From Zoogloea sp. 1C4 (GTDB lineage: Bacteria; Pseudomonadota; Gammaproteobacteria; Burkholderiales; Rhodocyclaceae), in contig NZ_SSXU01000004.1 of the NCBI RefSeq assembly GCF_009469605.1, positions 266,328 through 330,327 of the forward strand: DNA of 64,000 nt, given 5' to 3'. Below the pieces are notes generated by a model. The model saw only the letters and a list, made by a program, of their open reading frames with translations, was not told the DNA's origin and did not search any database. Shown here piece by piece: positions 9,954-20,497 of this stretch. How positions within the stretch are numbered: position 1 is the stretch's first letter; each line of letters opens with the position of its first letter. Position numbers and translations under genes: made by a program.

Positions 9954-12116
9954 TCAGGCCTTGCGGGCTGCGCGGATCTGCTTCAGCACTTCGCGGGCGG
10001 CGGTCGGGATCGGCGTGCCGGGCCCGAAGATGCCGGCCGCACCGGCCTTGTAGAGCGCGTCGTAGTCCTGGGCCGGGATCACGCCACCGACGAAGGTGAT
10101 GATGTCGTCGGCGCCCTGATCCTTGAGGGCCTTGATGACGGCCGGCACCAGCGTCTTGTGGCCGGCGGCGAGGCTGGAGCAGCCCACCGCATGCACGTCG
10201 TTCTCGACGGCGTGACGGGCGGCTTCTTCCGGAGTCTGGAAGAGCGGGCCGATGTCGATGTCGAAGCCCAGGTCGGCGAAGGCCGAGGCCACCACCTTGG
10301 CGCCGCGGTCGTGACCGTCCTGGCCGAGCTTGGCGATCATGATGCGCGGACGGCGGCCTTCTTCGGCCACGAAGGCGTCGATGTCGGCCTTGAGGGCCTG
10401 CCAGTCTTCGTTGCCTTCGACCACCGAGTTGTAGATGCCGGAAACGGCCTGCGGGTTGGCGCGGTAGCGGCCGAAGACGACTTCCAGCGCGTCGGAGATC
10501 TCGCCGACGGTGGCGCGCAGGCGCACGGCCTTGACGGCCAGATCCAGCAGGTTGCCTTCGCCGGTCTTAGCGCATTCGGTGAGGGCGGCCAGGGCCGCGT
10601 CGACGGCAGCCTGATCGCGGGTGGCGCGGATGCGGGCCAGGCGCTCGATCTGGGCCTCGCGCACGACGTGGTTGTCGATGTCGAGAATGTCGATCGGATC
10701 TTCCTTGGCGAGCTTGTACTTGTTGACGCCGACGATGACGTCCTTGCCGGAGTCGATGCGGGCCTGCTTTTCGGCGGCGCACTCTTCGACCTTCATCTTG
10801 GCCCAGCCGGATTCGACGGCTTTGGTCATGCCGCCCATGGCTTCGATCTCTTCGATCAGCGCCCAGGCCTTGTCGGCCATGTCCTGGGTGAGCTTTTCCA
10901 TCATGTAGGAGCCGGCCCACGGGTCGACCACGTTACAGATGTGGGTCTCTTCCTGGATGATGATCTGGGTGTTGCGGGCGATGCGGGCCGAGAACTCGGT
11001 GGGCAGCGCGATGGCTTCGTCGAGGGCGTTGGTGTGCAGCGACTGGGTACCGCCGAACACCGCAGCCATGGCCTCGATGGTGGTGCGCACGACGTTGTTG
11101 TACGGGTCCTGCTCGGTGAGCGACCAGCCGGAGGTCTGGCTATGGGTGCGCAGCATCATGGACTTCTGGCTCTTCGGCTCGAACTGCTTCATGAGACGCC
11201 ACCACAGCATGCGCGCGGCGCGCATCTTGGCGATCTCGAGGTAGAAGTTCATGCCCACCGCCCAGAAGAAGGACAGACGGCCGGCGAAGGTGTCCACATC
11301 CATGCCGGACTTGATGCCGGTGCGCACGTATTCGACGCCGTCGGCGAGGGTGAAGGCCAGTTCGATGGCCTGGTTCGCGCCCGCTTCCTGGATGTGGTAG
11401 CCCGAGATCGAGATGCTGTTGAACTTGGGCATGTGGGTCGACGTGTAATTGAAGATATCGGCGATGATCTTCATCGACGGCGTCGGCGGGTAGATGTAGG
11501 TGTTGCGGACCATGAACTCCTTGAGGATGTCGTTCTGGATGGTCCCGGACAGCTTGTCCTGCGAGACGCCCTGCTCTTCGGCGGCCACGATGTAGCCGGC
11601 GAGGATCGGCAGCACGGCGCCGTTCATGGTCATGGAGACGGAGATCTTGTCGAGGGGGATCTCGTTGAAGAGGATCTTCATGTCCTCGACGGAGTCGATG
11701 GCCACGCCGGCCTTGCCGACGTCACCCACCACGCGGGGGTTATCGGAGTCGTAGCCGCGGTGGGTAGCCAGGTCGAAGGCCACCGACACGCCCTGACCGC
11801 CGGCGGCGAGCGCCTTGCGGTAGAAGGCGTTGGATTCCTCGGCGGTGGAGAAGCCGGCGTACTGGCGGATGGTCCAGGGGCGGGCGGCGTACATGGTGGC
11901 CTGGGGGCCGCGCAGGAAGGGCTCGAAACCCGGCAGGGTGTTGGCGTACTTGAGGCCTTCGAGATCGGCCGCAGTGTACAGCGGCTTGACCGTGATGCCT
12001 TCCGGCGTCACCCAGTTCAGCTTGGCGACATCGCCTTCAGGCGCCGACTTGGCGGCAGCCTTGTTCCAGGCGGCCAGATCGGGTTGGGGGAAGGTCGGTT
12101 CGTTGTTGTTCGCCAT
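9954..12116 (-). CDS. scpA: Methylmalonyl-CoA mutase, single-chain
   Basis: Encodes 720 residues from ATG 12116 ([14 protein letters not shown]); upstream in-frame sequence lacks homology. It interconverts (R)-methylmalonyl-CoA and succinyl-CoA using adenosylcobalamin. The N-terminal TIM barrel includes [18 protein letters not shown] and the active-site Tyr-Gly region. The C-terminal B12-binding Rossmann domain has the base-off motif [10 protein letters not shown] followed by the conserved SSLAAGH and VGGVIP segments. It is the first gene of the minus-strand operon with meaB, pccB and pccA, which together route propionyl-CoA to succinyl-CoA. A methylmalonyl-CoA epimerase is not encoded in this window. 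Confidence 0.94.
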   Translation of the reverse strand: MANNNEPTFPQPDLAAWNKAAAKSAPEGDVAKLNWVTPEGITVKPLYTAADLEGLKYANTLPGFEPFLRGPQATMYAARPWTIRQYAGFSTAEESNAFYRKALAAGGQGVSVAFDLATHRGYDSDNPRVVGDVGKAGVAIDSVEDMKILFNEIPLDKISVSMTMNGAVLPILAGYIVAAEEQGVSQDKLSGTIQNDILKEFMVRNTYIYPPTPSMKIIADIFNYTSTHMPKFNSISISGYHIQEAGANQAIELAFTLADGVEYVRTGIKSGMDVDTFAGRLSFFWAVGMNFYLEIAKMRAARMLWWRLMKQFEPKSQKSMMLRTHSQTSGWSLTEQDPYNNVVRTTIEAMAAVFGGTQSLHTNALDEAIALPTEFSARIARNTQIIIQEETHICNVVDPWAGSYMMEKLTQDMADKAWALIEEIEAMGGMTKAVESGWAKMKVEECAAEKQARIDSGKDVIVGVNKYKLAKEDPIDILDIDNHVVREAQIERLARIRATRDQAAVDAALAALTECAKTGEGNLLDLAVKAVRLRATVGEISDALEVVFGRYRANPQAVSGIYNSVVEGNEDWQALKADIDAFVAEEGRRPRIMIAKLGQDGHDRGAKVVASAFADLGFDIDIGPLFQTPEEAARHAVENDVHAVGCSSLAAGHKTLVPAVIKALKDQGADDIITFVGGVIPAQDYDALYKAGAAGIFGPGTPIPTAAREVLKQIRAARKA

Positions 12117-12381
12117 GGTTCTACCCTCGCTAGTGCGGGCCGCGGAAGCAGCCTCTTTTCTGTCCTGAAGACGTGTCGCCCGTTGCGGCCGACCCGGTCG
12201 ATGCGCCGGACTCGTCTGCAAACCGGGACGCCAGTACCGGCCGTGGTCCCAGACCACGGCCGGCTGCCGTGCCCTGCGCGGGCAGTTTTCTCCCTCCCTC
12301 TGTTTTTCGAGCGTCGATGGCCGAGGCCACCGGGCTGCAACAAGGTTTACTTCCCGCGCAGGAACTTGACTTGCTATCCAC

Positions 12382-12410
12382 GGGATAATACTTTATCCAT
12401 AATTATGGAT
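12382..12410. promoter_or_regulatory. Overlapping palindromes, candidate GntR operators
   Basis: Two overlapping inverted repeats were read directly: GGATAA-TACT-TTATCC (12383-12398) and the perfect 16-bp palindrome ATCCATAATTATGGAT (12395-12410). They stand out as AT-rich in a GC-rich region between the divergent mutase operon and gntR genes. The second palindrome covers the gntR start codon at 12405, so bound protein could block its own expression. The binding protein is inferred, not shown. Confidence 0.6.
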
Positions 12411-13127
12411 GCAATACCCGAAACCACCTCATCCACCCACAACTCCACATCCTCCATGAACGCCGGCCGCATCGCCCCCCTCGCCCTCTACCAGGAAGTC
12501 GCCGAACGCCTGCGCCAGCGCATCTTTGCCCACGAACTCCCCCCTGGCACCTGGGTCGATGAGCAGGCCCTCGCAGCCGACTACGGCATCTCCCGCACGC
12601 CGCTGCGCGAAGCCCTCAAGGTGCTTGCCGCCGAGGGTCTGGTGACGCTCAAGCCGCGCCGCGGCTGCTACGTCACAGAAATTTCCGAGCGCGATCTGGA
12701 CGAGATTTTCACCGTGCTGTCGCTCCTCGAAGGGCAGTGTGCTGCCGACACCACCCACAAGGCCACCGAGGAAGACCTCGCCCGCCTGCGCAGCATCCAC
12801 GACGACCTGGAGCGCGCCGCCGCCGACAAGGATATCGACGGTTTCTTCGAGGCCAACCAGACCTTCCACCAGGAAGTCCAGCTGATCGCCGACAACCGCT
12901 GGCTGACCCAGACCATCACCGATCTGCGCAAGGTCATCAAGCTGTCGCGGCACCACTCGCTGTTCAGCGAGGGCCGGCTGGAACAATCCCTGGCCGAGCA
13001 CCGGCTCATCCTCGAGGCCCTTGGCCGCCGCGACGCCACCGGCATCGAACGGGCGATGCGCGACCACATCTCCAGCGGCCGCCGGGCGCTGGCCAAGATC
13101 GCGTCCCGCAAGGAAAGCACGGCCTGA
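12405..13127 (+). CDS. GntR/FadR-family transcriptional regulator
   Basis: Encodes 240 residues from ATG 12405; an internal ATG at 12456 (MNAGRIAPL) is a credible alternative that leaves the palindrome in the leader. The N-terminal winged helix (ALYQEVAERLRQRIF ... ISRTPLREALKVLAAEGLV) is followed by an all-helical FCD ligand domain containing the Asp and His residues (H in FHQEV, AEHRLILEAL, RDHI) that usually bind a metal. It is divergent from the propionate operon, so control of that operon by an acyl-CoA or organic acid ligand is the natural inference. Confidence 0.88.
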   Translation: MDAIPETTSSTHNSTSSMNAGRIAPLALYQEVAERLRQRIFAHELPPGTWVDEQALAADYGISRTPLREALKVLAAEGLVTLKPRRGCYVTEISERDLDEIFTVLSLLEGQCAADTTHKATEEDLARLRSIHDDLERAAADKDIDGFFEANQTFHQEVQLIADNRWLTQTITDLRKVIKLSRHHSLFSEGRLEQSLAEHRLILEALGRRDATGIERAMRDHISSGRRALAKIASRKESTA

Positions 13128-13150
13128 AGCAACCCGCGGCGCCAGAAAGA

Positions 13151-13186
13151 CAAAACCCCCGTCCGGTCGCCCGGCGGGGGTTTTTG
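13151..13186. terminator. Bidirectional rho-independent terminator
   Basis: An AAAACCCCCG...CGGGGGTTTTT stem-loop lies between the convergent gntR and actP 3' ends. The A run on one side and T run on the other allow it to serve both genes. Confidence 0.88.
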
Positions 13187-13218
13187 TTTGACCATGCGCC
13201 CCGAAGGGCGCATCGGGA

Positions 13219-14883
13219 TCAGTGGCTGCTGGCTTCAGCAGCACCAAAACCGGTCTGGGCACGCACGTACTGGTCTTCAAACGCAGCACGCTCAGCCTGG
13301 GCTTCGGCGCTGTTGTCGAGCTTGGACACGATGAACGTGATCAGGAAGGCCAGGGGCATGGAGAACAGGGCCGGCTGGTCGTACGGGAACAGCGCCTGGG
13401 CGTTGCCTAGCACGGTGACCCACACGGATTTGGAGAACACCACCAGCAGCACCGCCGCCACGAGGCCGGCGTAACCGCCCGCAATCGCGCCACGGGTGGT
13501 CAGACCCCGCCAGTACATGGAGAGGATCAGCACCGGGAAGTTGGCGGAAGCAGCGATACCGAAGGCCAGGGCCACCATGAACGCCACGTTCATCTTCTCG
13601 AAGGCGATGCCGAGGACGATGGCCACGAGGCCCAGGCCGACGGACGCAAAACGGGACACGCGCAGCTCTTCGGTCTCGGTCGCCTTGCCCTTGCGGATCA
13701 CGCGGGCGTAGATGTCATGGGAGATGGCAGCCGCACCGGCCAGCGCCAGACCGGACACCACGGCCAGGATGGTCGCGAAGGCCACGGCCGACAGGAAGCC
13801 CAGCAGCAGGTTGCCACCCACGGCCTTGGCCAGGTGCATGGCGATCATGTTGCCGCCGCCGACGATCTTGCCGCCGATCTTGCCACCTTCGAAGAACTCG
13901 GGGTTCTGGCCGACGATGATGATGGCCGCGAAGCCCATCAGCAGGATGACGTTGAAGAAGTAGGCCACGAAACCGGACGCGTAGAGCACCGACTTGCGGG
14001 CTTCCTTGGCGTTGGTCACGGTGAAGAAGCGCATCAGGATGTGCGGCAGGCCGGCGGTACCGAACATCAGGCCAAGGCCCAGCGACAGGGCGGTGACCGG
14101 ATCCGGCAGCAGCGAGCCCGGGAACAGCAGCTTTTCGCCCAGCGAGTGCAGCGAGATCGCCTGGCTCATCATGTTCTCGAAGCTGAAGCCGAACTGGGAC
14201 ATGGCCAGCACCATCACCAGCGTGCCGCCGGCGAGGAGCATGCAGGCCTTGATGATCTGCACCCAGGTGGTGGCAACCATGCCGCCGAAGGTCACGTACA
14301 CCATCATCAGCGCGCCAACGACGAACAGGGCGATGTTGTAGTCCAGACCGAACAGCAGCTTGATCAACTGACCGGCACCGACCATCTGCGCCACCAGGTA
14401 GAAACACACCACGGTCAGCGAGGACACCGCCGCCATCGTGCGCACCTTGCCCTGGTTGAGGCGGTAGGAGGTGATATCGGCGAAGGTGAACTTGCCGAGG
14501 TTACGCAGGCGCTCGGCCATCAGGAACAGGATGATGGGCCAGCCGGCGAAGAAGGCGATCATGTAGATGTAGCCATCGACGCCCTTGGTGTAGACCAGCG
14601 CGGTGAGGCCCAGCAGGGTCGCGGCCGACATGTAGTCGCCGGCGATCGCGAGGCCGTTCTGGAAGCCGGTGATGCCGCCGCCCGCGGTGTAGAAGTCGGA
14701 CGCCGACTTGGTGCGGCCAGCCGCCCAGTAGGTGATGCCGAGGGTCATCGAGACGAACAGCACGAACATCCCGATGGCGTGCAGGTTGAGCGGCTGCTTT
14801 TCGGTGGCGGAGATCGCGTCACCGGCGAAAGACAGGGCCGGCGCGAGGAGCGCCAGCAGCGCGAGATTCAGACGGGCCAGCAT
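13219..14883 (-). CDS. actP: Cation/acetate symporter ActP
   Basis: Encodes 554 residues: a sodium:solute symporter family permease for acetate and other short acids. The N-terminus looks like a cleavable signal ([11 protein letters not shown]), and about 13 hydrophobic segments follow. The [39 protein letters not shown] region is the family signature around TM2-3. Its start codon overlaps the yjcH stop by one base (TAATG), so translation is coupled. No acs gene is adjacent. Confidence 0.93.
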   Translation of the reverse strand: MLARLNLALLALLAPALSFAGDAISATEKQPLNLHAIGMFVLFVSMTLGITYWAAGRTKSASDFYTAGGGITGFQNGLAIAGDYMSAATLLGLTALVYTKGVDGYIYMIAFFAGWPIILFLMAERLRNLGKFTFADITSYRLNQGKVRTMAAVSSLTVVCFYLVAQMVGAGQLIKLLFGLDYNIALFVVGALMMVYVTFGGMVATTWVQIIKACMLLAGGTLVMVLAMSQFGFSFENMMSQAISLHSLGEKLLFPGSLLPDPVTALSLGLGLMFGTAGLPHILMRFFTVTNAKEARKSVLYASGFVAYFFNVILLMGFAAIIIVGQNPEFFEGGKIGGKIVGGGNMIAMHLAKAVGGNLLLGFLSAVAFATILAVVSGLALAGAAAISHDIYARVIRKGKATETEELRVSRFASVGLGLVAIVLGIAFEKMNVAFMVALAFGIAASANFPVLILSMYWRGLTTRGAIAGGYAGLVAAVLLVVFSKSVWVTVLGNAQALFPYDQPALFSMPLAFLITFIVSKLDNSAEAQAERAAFEDQYVRAQTGFGAAEASSH

Positions 14884-15218
14884 TACTTCACCTCCTTGGA
14901 TGCATCACGGATGACTTCGGCGGTGATCTCGTCGAACTCGCCATTGGCGCGCTTCACGTAGACCGCGGTCAGCACCCAGAAGAAGATGAACATGAACAGC
15001 TCGAAGGCGATCCCGACGGTGAGGTAGGAACCTTCGGACAGACGCTTGCCGATCACTTGCGGCTGGAAGGCCACGACCATGAAGAAGCCGTAGAAGATCG
15101 TCAGGACGATCACGGACAGGATGGTGGCAAAGCCCTGGCGCTTGGACACCAGTTCGGCAAAGCGCGGGTTGCGTCTGATGCGTGCGTAAACCGCACTCTG
15201 AGACGAGGTGCTCGACAT
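14883..15218 (-). CDS. yjcH: DUF485 inner-membrane protein YjcH
   Basis: Encodes 111 residues from ATG 15218 ([20 protein letters not shown]). Two transmembrane segments (about 30-52 and 65-87) are followed by a charged tail. DUF485 proteins are almost always encoded immediately before actP and are thought to assist or regulate the symporter. An inverted repeat 150 bp upstream (15371-15390) may be its operator. Confidence 0.9.
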   Translation of the reverse strand: MSSTSSQSAVYARIRRNPRFAELVSKRQGFATILSVIVLTIFYGFFMVVAFQPQVIGKRLSEGSYLTVGIAFELFMFIFFWVLTAVYVKRANGEFDEITAEVIRDASKEVK

Positions 15219-15370
15219 GATTTCCCTCCCTATGGAAATGCATTGAATGCGGCGCGATCTGCCTGTTGGACCCAAACGGCGATCAGAGCGAATATTTTTT
15301 ATGGATGCTTCTCGCAGGGCGAAGCCGCGCCAATACAACGCCCAGCCGGATGATATAACATACAGAAGAC

Positions 15371-15390
15371 TCCATACCACGCCGTATGGA
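15371..15390. promoter_or_regulatory. Inverted repeat upstream of yjcH-actP
   Basis: A perfect 7-bp inverted repeat TCCATAC / GTATGGA with a 6-bp centre lies in the AT-richer gap between divergent yjcH and the enoyl-CoA hydratase gene. Its TCCAT...ATGGA half-sites resemble those of the palindrome at 12395-12410, so a shared regulator is possible. Confidence 0.4.
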
Positions 15391-15449
15391 AATATTTTTG
15401 CACCGCATCAAATAATTTTATCGACCCCAGCCGACGGAACCGCCCACCC

Positions 15450-16232
15450 ATGCCCGGAGAAATCCTCTTCTGCCAGGATGCTGGCATCGCCACCCTGACC
15501 CTCTCCAACCCGGACAAGCTCAACGCCGTCGATGCCGGCATGTGGCGCGGCCTGCAGCGCCGCATGAGCGAACTCAACGCCGACCCCGACCTGCGCTGCG
15601 TGGTGCTGCGCGGCGCCGGCGACAAGGCCTTCGCGGCCGGCGGCGACATCGAGGAGTTCCTGGTCGTGCGCGCCACCGTGGACGACGCCCTGCACTATCA
15701 CGAGGAACTCGTGGCCGCCGCCCTCGACGCCATCCGCGCCTGCCCGGTGCCCACCGTGGCGATGATCCAGGGCGCCTGCATCGGCGGCGGCGTGGAGATC
15801 GCCGGCTGCTGCGATATCCGCATCGCCGGCGAATCGAGCCGCTTCGGCGCGCCGATCAACAAGCTGGGCTTTTCGATGTATCCGGGCGAGATGGCCGGCC
15901 TGCTGGAACTCGTCGGCCCCGCGGTGCTGCTCGAGATCCTGCTCGAAGGCCGCATCCTCAACGCCCGCGAAGCCCTCGCCAAGGGCCTGCTGACCCGGGT
16001 GGTGGACGACGAAGAGGTCGAGAAGGAAGCCCTCGCCACCGCCGGCCGCATCGTGAGGGGCGCACCGCTGGTCGCCCGCTGGCACAAGCAATGGGTGCAT
16101 CGCCTGATGAAAGGCACGCCCCTCACAGCCGAAGAAAAGCGCGCCGCCTTCGATTTTCTGGCCACCGACGACTACAAGGAAGGCCTGGACGCCTTCCTGG
16201 GCAAACGTTCGCCGGTGTTCAAGGGGCGCTGA
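15450..16232 (+). CDS. Enoyl-CoA hydratase/isomerase family protein
   Basis: Encodes 260 residues with a crotonase fold. The oxyanion hole is formed by the GDKAFAAGGDIEEF and IQGACIGGGVEIAGCCDIRIA segments. In place of the usual catalytic-Glu segment (PEx..GL.P) it reads MYPGEMAGLLELVG, so its specificity may differ from classical FadB-type hydratase. It is divergent from yjcH-actP. Substrate unknown; a role in short-chain acyl-CoA degradation is inferred from neighbours. Confidence 0.85.
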   Translation: MPGEILFCQDAGIATLTLSNPDKLNAVDAGMWRGLQRRMSELNADPDLRCVVLRGAGDKAFAAGGDIEEFLVVRATVDDALHYHEELVAAALDAIRACPVPTVAMIQGACIGGGVEIAGCCDIRIAGESSRFGAPINKLGFSMYPGEMAGLLELVGPAVLLEILLEGRILNAREALAKGLLTRVVDDEEVEKEALATAGRIVRGAPLVARWHKQWVHRLMKGTPLTAEEKRAAFDFLATDDYKEGLDAFLGKRSPVFKGR

Positions 16233-16241
16233 AGCCCCTCG

Positions 16242-16910
16242 TCAGCCCGCCTGCCAGCGGGCGAGCAGCGCGGCCCGGTGGGGCACCAGCTGTTTCACCG
16301 CCACATCGAGCACCGGGCCGGTGAGGGTGTGGCCGGAGCACTCCGCGGCCAGCACCACGTCGGTTTCGCCCACCGCCACCCGCAGCGGGCCCTGGGCCTG
16401 TTGCAGGCGCGTCTGGCGATGGGACGCATCCAGAAAAATGTGGCCGTTGGTGAGGTTGAGCTTGCCCTCGATCTGGGTCGGCTTGCCGTTCGACAGCAGC
16501 GCATCCACCCGGCAGCCCACCAGCCGGTATTCATTGACGAGGGCCAGGGCCTGGCTGCGCAGGTAGGCCGCCTGGTCCGCCTCTCCGGCCGGCAGGCGCG
16601 CGGCGGCGCGGGCGGCCAGGGTTGCCACCTCGGCGTCGGTGAGATGGGGCGCGGCCTCGACGATGCGCGCCGGCTCGATGCGGGCGACCGCCCTCGCCAC
16701 GGCGTCGAGCCGGTGGTGGTGCTTGACGACCCGCACCTCGGCCTTGGCCAGCTGCTTGCCGGCGATCACCGGCAGGCCCTGGATCACCGTCGGGCCCAGC
16801 AGTTCGGCCAGCTTCTGGCAAAGCCGCGCGTGGTCGAGGGCGGCCACGGATGCGGGGACGGCCAGTTCGAGATCGAACTGGAGCTGGAGGCGGACATTGG
16901 CTGCGGACAT
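16242..16910 (-). CDS. Conserved hypothetical protein
   Basis: Encodes 222 residues (MSAANVRLQLQFDLELAVP). No transmembrane segment or signal peptide is evident. The C-terminal half contains alternating hydrophobic strands (VDALLSNGKPTQIEGKLNLTNGHIFLD). The protein has few acidic clusters and no motif I can assign to a catalytic family. It ends 9 bp from the convergent enoyl-CoA hydratase gene. Function not recognised. Confidence 0.65.
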   Translation of the reverse strand: MSAANVRLQLQFDLELAVPASVAALDHARLCQKLAELLGPTVIQGLPVIAGKQLAKAEVRVVKHHHRLDAVARAVARIEPARIVEAAPHLTDAEVATLAARAAARLPAGEADQAAYLRSQALALVNEYRLVGCRVDALLSNGKPTQIEGKLNLTNGHIFLDASHRQTRLQQAQGPLRVAVGETDVVLAAECSGHTLTGPVLDVAVKQLVPHRAALLARWQAG

Positions 16911-16972
16911 GGAACCACCCGAACGGTATAGGTCGGAAGGTTCACGGACAGAAACCCGCCCACTTTAGGCGT

Positions 16973-17781
16973 TCAGCTCCCCAGCACGGTGTGCAGCATC
17001 TTGGCCGACAGCAGCACCAGCACGCCGGCGAAGATCTTCTTCAGCGTGGCCACCGGCAGCTTGTGGGCCAGCCGGGCGCCGACGGGCGCGGTGAGGCTGG
17101 AGAGCAGGCTCAGGAGCACCAGCGCCGGCAGGTAGACGAAACCCACCGACCACTCGGGCAGGCCCTGCACCGACCAGCCATTGATCAGATAACCCAGCGC
17201 GCCGGCCAGGGCGATCGGCAGGCCGATGGCGGCCGAGGTGCCGATGGCGTTGTGCACCTTCACGTTGCACCAGGTCATGAAGGGTACAGACAGGGAGCCG
17301 CCACCGATCGCCACCAGCGACGAGATCGCGCCGATCACGCCGCCCACGCCGATCAGCCCGGCGGTGCCCGGCAGCTCGCGGGTGGGCTTGGGTTTCACGT
17401 TGAGGATCATCTGCACCGCCACGTAGGCGGTGAAGCACGCAAAAAAGATCGCCAGCGGCTTCGTGGGCGCCTGGGACGCGACGAAGGTGCCGGCAAAGGT
17501 GCCCGCCAGCACACCCGGGGCGATGCCCTTGACGATGTCCCAGCGCACCGCGCCGTGGGCGTGGTGGGCGCGCAGGCTGGATATCGAGGTGACCACGATG
17601 CCGGCCATCGAGGTACCCAGCGCCAGATGCACCATGTGCTCCTTCGGAAAACCCTGGGCGGCGAACAGCGTGGTGAGCATCGGCACCATGATCGCGCCCC
17701 CGCCCACGCCGAGCAGCCCGGCGAAGAAGCCGACGAAGGCCCCGAGGGCGAGATAGGCGGCCAGCCATTCGATACCGATGT

Positions 17782-17785
<4 letters not shown>
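16973..17785 (-). CDS. TSUP/TauE-SafE family anion exporter
   Basis: Encodes 270 residues from ATG 17785 (MNIGIEWLAAYLALGAF). Eight or so hydrophobic segments form two repeats, each with the GxGGGxxxxP signature (LGVGGGAIMVPML and AIGGGSLSVPFM). The family moves sulfite, sulfoacetate or other organosulfur anions; the substrate here is unknown. The start overlaps the stop of the EVE gene by 4 bp (ATGA). Confidence 0.88.
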
Positions 17786-18267
<482 letters not shown>

Positions 18268-18465
18268 CGGGGGCTCCTTGTTGGACATGGGCGCCCCGGC
18301 ACGATCGACAGGGGCAACCTGCGACGTTTTCGCCGAATTCGCCCCGCGACACAAGCGGGATGTCCGCGCCCGCCGCCGAACCGCCTCCGCACGGCTATGA
18401 TGTCGGGGCATTCCCGATCAATCCCGGCTAGCCTGCCCACCCGACCCACGAGCGAGGCCTCCGCC

Positions 18466-20166
18466 ATGCCATCCGCCCTCCTGCGCCCCAACCCGCTTTC
18501 CTGCAGCCTGATCCGCCTTGTGCTGGCGATCTGCGCGGCGCTGATGCTGATCCTCGCCCCCGGCGCCCAGGCCGCCCGACAGGCCACGCCGCCGCCGGCC
18601 GCACCCGCGCCTGCTCCGGCACCGGCCGCCGACGCCCCGGCGGTCGAAGAGGCCGACCTGATCCTGATGAACCGCACGATCGTACGCTTTCGCGCCAAGT
18701 TCCTCGGCGCATCGCCCCGTCAGCGGGCCGAGCGGGGGCAGGCGACGATCAGCGCGATCCTCGAACGGGCCACCAGCGACGACGTGGTCGTGCAGCCCAA
18801 CGCGGTGGGCAACATCCTCCTGATCGACGGCCAGCTGGCCTTCGTGCTCACCCCCGACGACACCGACAAGCTCGCCGGCGAGACCCTCGCCGCCCTCACC
18901 GACAAGACCGTCGCCGTGCTGCGCACCGTGGTCGCCGAATCCCGCGAGAGCCGCGACAGCCGAAGCCTGGCCGAGGGGCTGGCGGTATCGGCCGGAGCGA
19001 CGCTGGTGTTCATCACCCTGCTCTACCTGCTCGGCCGGCTGCAGGCGTGGATCACCCGACGCCTCGCCGCCGCCATCGACGCCCGGGCCGAGCGGCTCAA
19101 GCTGGGCGGCACCGAGCTGATCCGCCGCGACCGCATCCTCGCCGCCGTGGGCTGGCTCTCGCGGGCGCTGTTCTGGCTGCTTGCGGCCCTGCTCGCCTAC
19201 ACCTGGCTGGCCCGCATCCTGGCGCGCTTTCCGTACACCCGGGCGTGGGGCGAGAACCTCGACGACTACCTGCTGGGCGTGCTGGGCAGGCTCGGGGTCG
19301 GCATCCTGCAGACCCTGCCCAACCTGCTCATCGCGCTGCTGATGTTCCTGGTCGCCCGGGCGGTGGTGGGTCTGCTCAAGCCGGTGTTCGACCACGCGGC
19401 CGGCAACAACACCGGCCTCGGCTGGCTCGACAAGGACACGGTGGAGCCGACCCGCAAGATCACCAACATCCTGATCTGGATCTTCGCGCTGGTGATGGCC
19501 TACCCCTACCTGCCCGGCGCCCAGACCGAGGCCTTCAAGGGCATGTCGGTGCTGATCGGCCTGATGGTGTCGCTGGGCGCGTCGAGCATCGTGGGCCAGG
19601 GCGCCGCCGGGCTCATTCTGATGTACTCGCGCACCCTGCGCACTGGCGAATACGTGCGCATCGGCGACCACGAAGGCACCGTCGTCGCCATCAGCCTGTT
19701 CAACACCCGCCTGCGCACCGGCCGCGGCGCCGAGATCACCCTGCCCAACTCGCTGATCGTCGGCAACGCCACCCGCAACTATTCGCGCACCCAGGGCGGG
19801 CGCGGCTTCATGCTCGACACCACCGTCACCATCGGCTACGACACCCCCTGGCGGCAGGTCGAGGCGATGCTCATCGAAGCCGCCCGACGCACCCCCGGCA
19901 TCTCCGCCGACCCCGCCCCGCGCATCTTCCAGACCGCCCTGTCGGATTTCTACCCCGAATACTGCCTGGTGGTGCACGCCACGCCGGTCGGCGCCGAGCC
20001 GCGGGCGCAGCTGCTGTCGCGACTCCACGCCAACATCCAGGATGTCTTCAACGAATACGGCGTGCAGATCATGTCGCCCCACTACATCGCCGATCCGGCA
20101 ACAGAAAAACGCGTTGCGCCCGATAACTGGTATGCACCGCCCGCGCGCAGGCCCGACCCGGCCTGA
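18466..20166 (+). CDS. MscS-family mechanosensitive channel, large form
   Basis: Encodes 566 residues. A signal peptide (to about residue 37, ...GAQAA) is followed by an Ala/Pro linker and a periplasmic domain, then about five membrane helices. The pore helix and beta-domain are recognisable from LIGLMVSLGASSIVGQGAAGLILMYSRTLRTGEYVRIG through ITLPNSLIVGN. A C-terminal alpha/beta vestibule follows. It is larger than E. coli MscS (286 residues) and closer to the YbiO/MscM group. The start was chosen at ATG 18466 because the signal peptide begins there. Confidence 0.88.
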   Translation: MPSALLRPNPLSCSLIRLVLAICAALMLILAPGAQAARQATPPPAAPAPAPAPAADAPAVEEADLILMNRTIVRFRAKFLGASPRQRAERGQATISAILERATSDDVVVQPNAVGNILLIDGQLAFVLTPDDTDKLAGETLAALTDKTVAVLRTVVAESRESRDSRSLAEGLAVSAGATLVFITLLYLLGRLQAWITRRLAAAIDARAERLKLGGTELIRRDRILAAVGWLSRALFWLLAALLAYTWLARILARFPYTRAWGENLDDYLLGVLGRLGVGILQTLPNLLIALLMFLVARAVVGLLKPVFDHAAGNNTGLGWLDKDTVEPTRKITNILIWIFALVMAYPYLPGAQTEAFKGMSVLIGLMVSLGASSIVGQGAAGLILMYSRTLRTGEYVRIGDHEGTVVAISLFNTRLRTGRGAEITLPNSLIVGNATRNYSRTQGGRGFMLDTTVTIGYDTPWRQVEAMLIEAARRTPGISADPAPRIFQTALSDFYPEYCLVVHATPVGAEPRAQLLSRLHANIQDVFNEYGVQIMSPHYIADPATEKRVAPDNWYAPPARRPDPA

Positions 20167-20209
20167 GCCGCGGGTTATCATCCATCGTCGTCTGCCCCGG
20201 AGCCACGCC

Positions 20210-20443
20210 ATGAGCATCACCCCCGAACGTCGCAAGAACCTCTCCCTGCGCGAACTGGTCGACAAGGCCTACCTCATCATCGAGCCCTTCTTCGACCCGA
20301 CCAACGCCTGGAACGGCCAGACCCTCGAGCACCTGGCCTACCGGGTGGTGCGTGACCAGCTCCCCGACATTCCGCCCGAGGACGTCCAGATCATCGTCTC
20401 CGCCTCCACCCGCATCTACCGCGCCAAGCACCCGGGCGCCTGA
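20210..20443 (+). CDS. Small conserved hypothetical protein
   Basis: Encodes 77 residues ([24 protein letters not shown]...). It looks mostly helical and soluble, with [31 protein letters not shown] as its conserved-looking core. No catalytic motif. It lies 43 bp after the MscS gene on the same strand. Function unknown. Confidence 0.65.
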   Translation: MSITPERRKNLSLRELVDKAYLIIEPFFDPTNAWNGQTLEHLAYRVVRDQLPDIPPEDVQIIVSASTRIYRAKHPGA

Positions 20444-20497
20444 CCGCCCCGCCCGGCGGGCCCCACTGCCCGCCCCACGCCCCCATCGCCATCCGTC

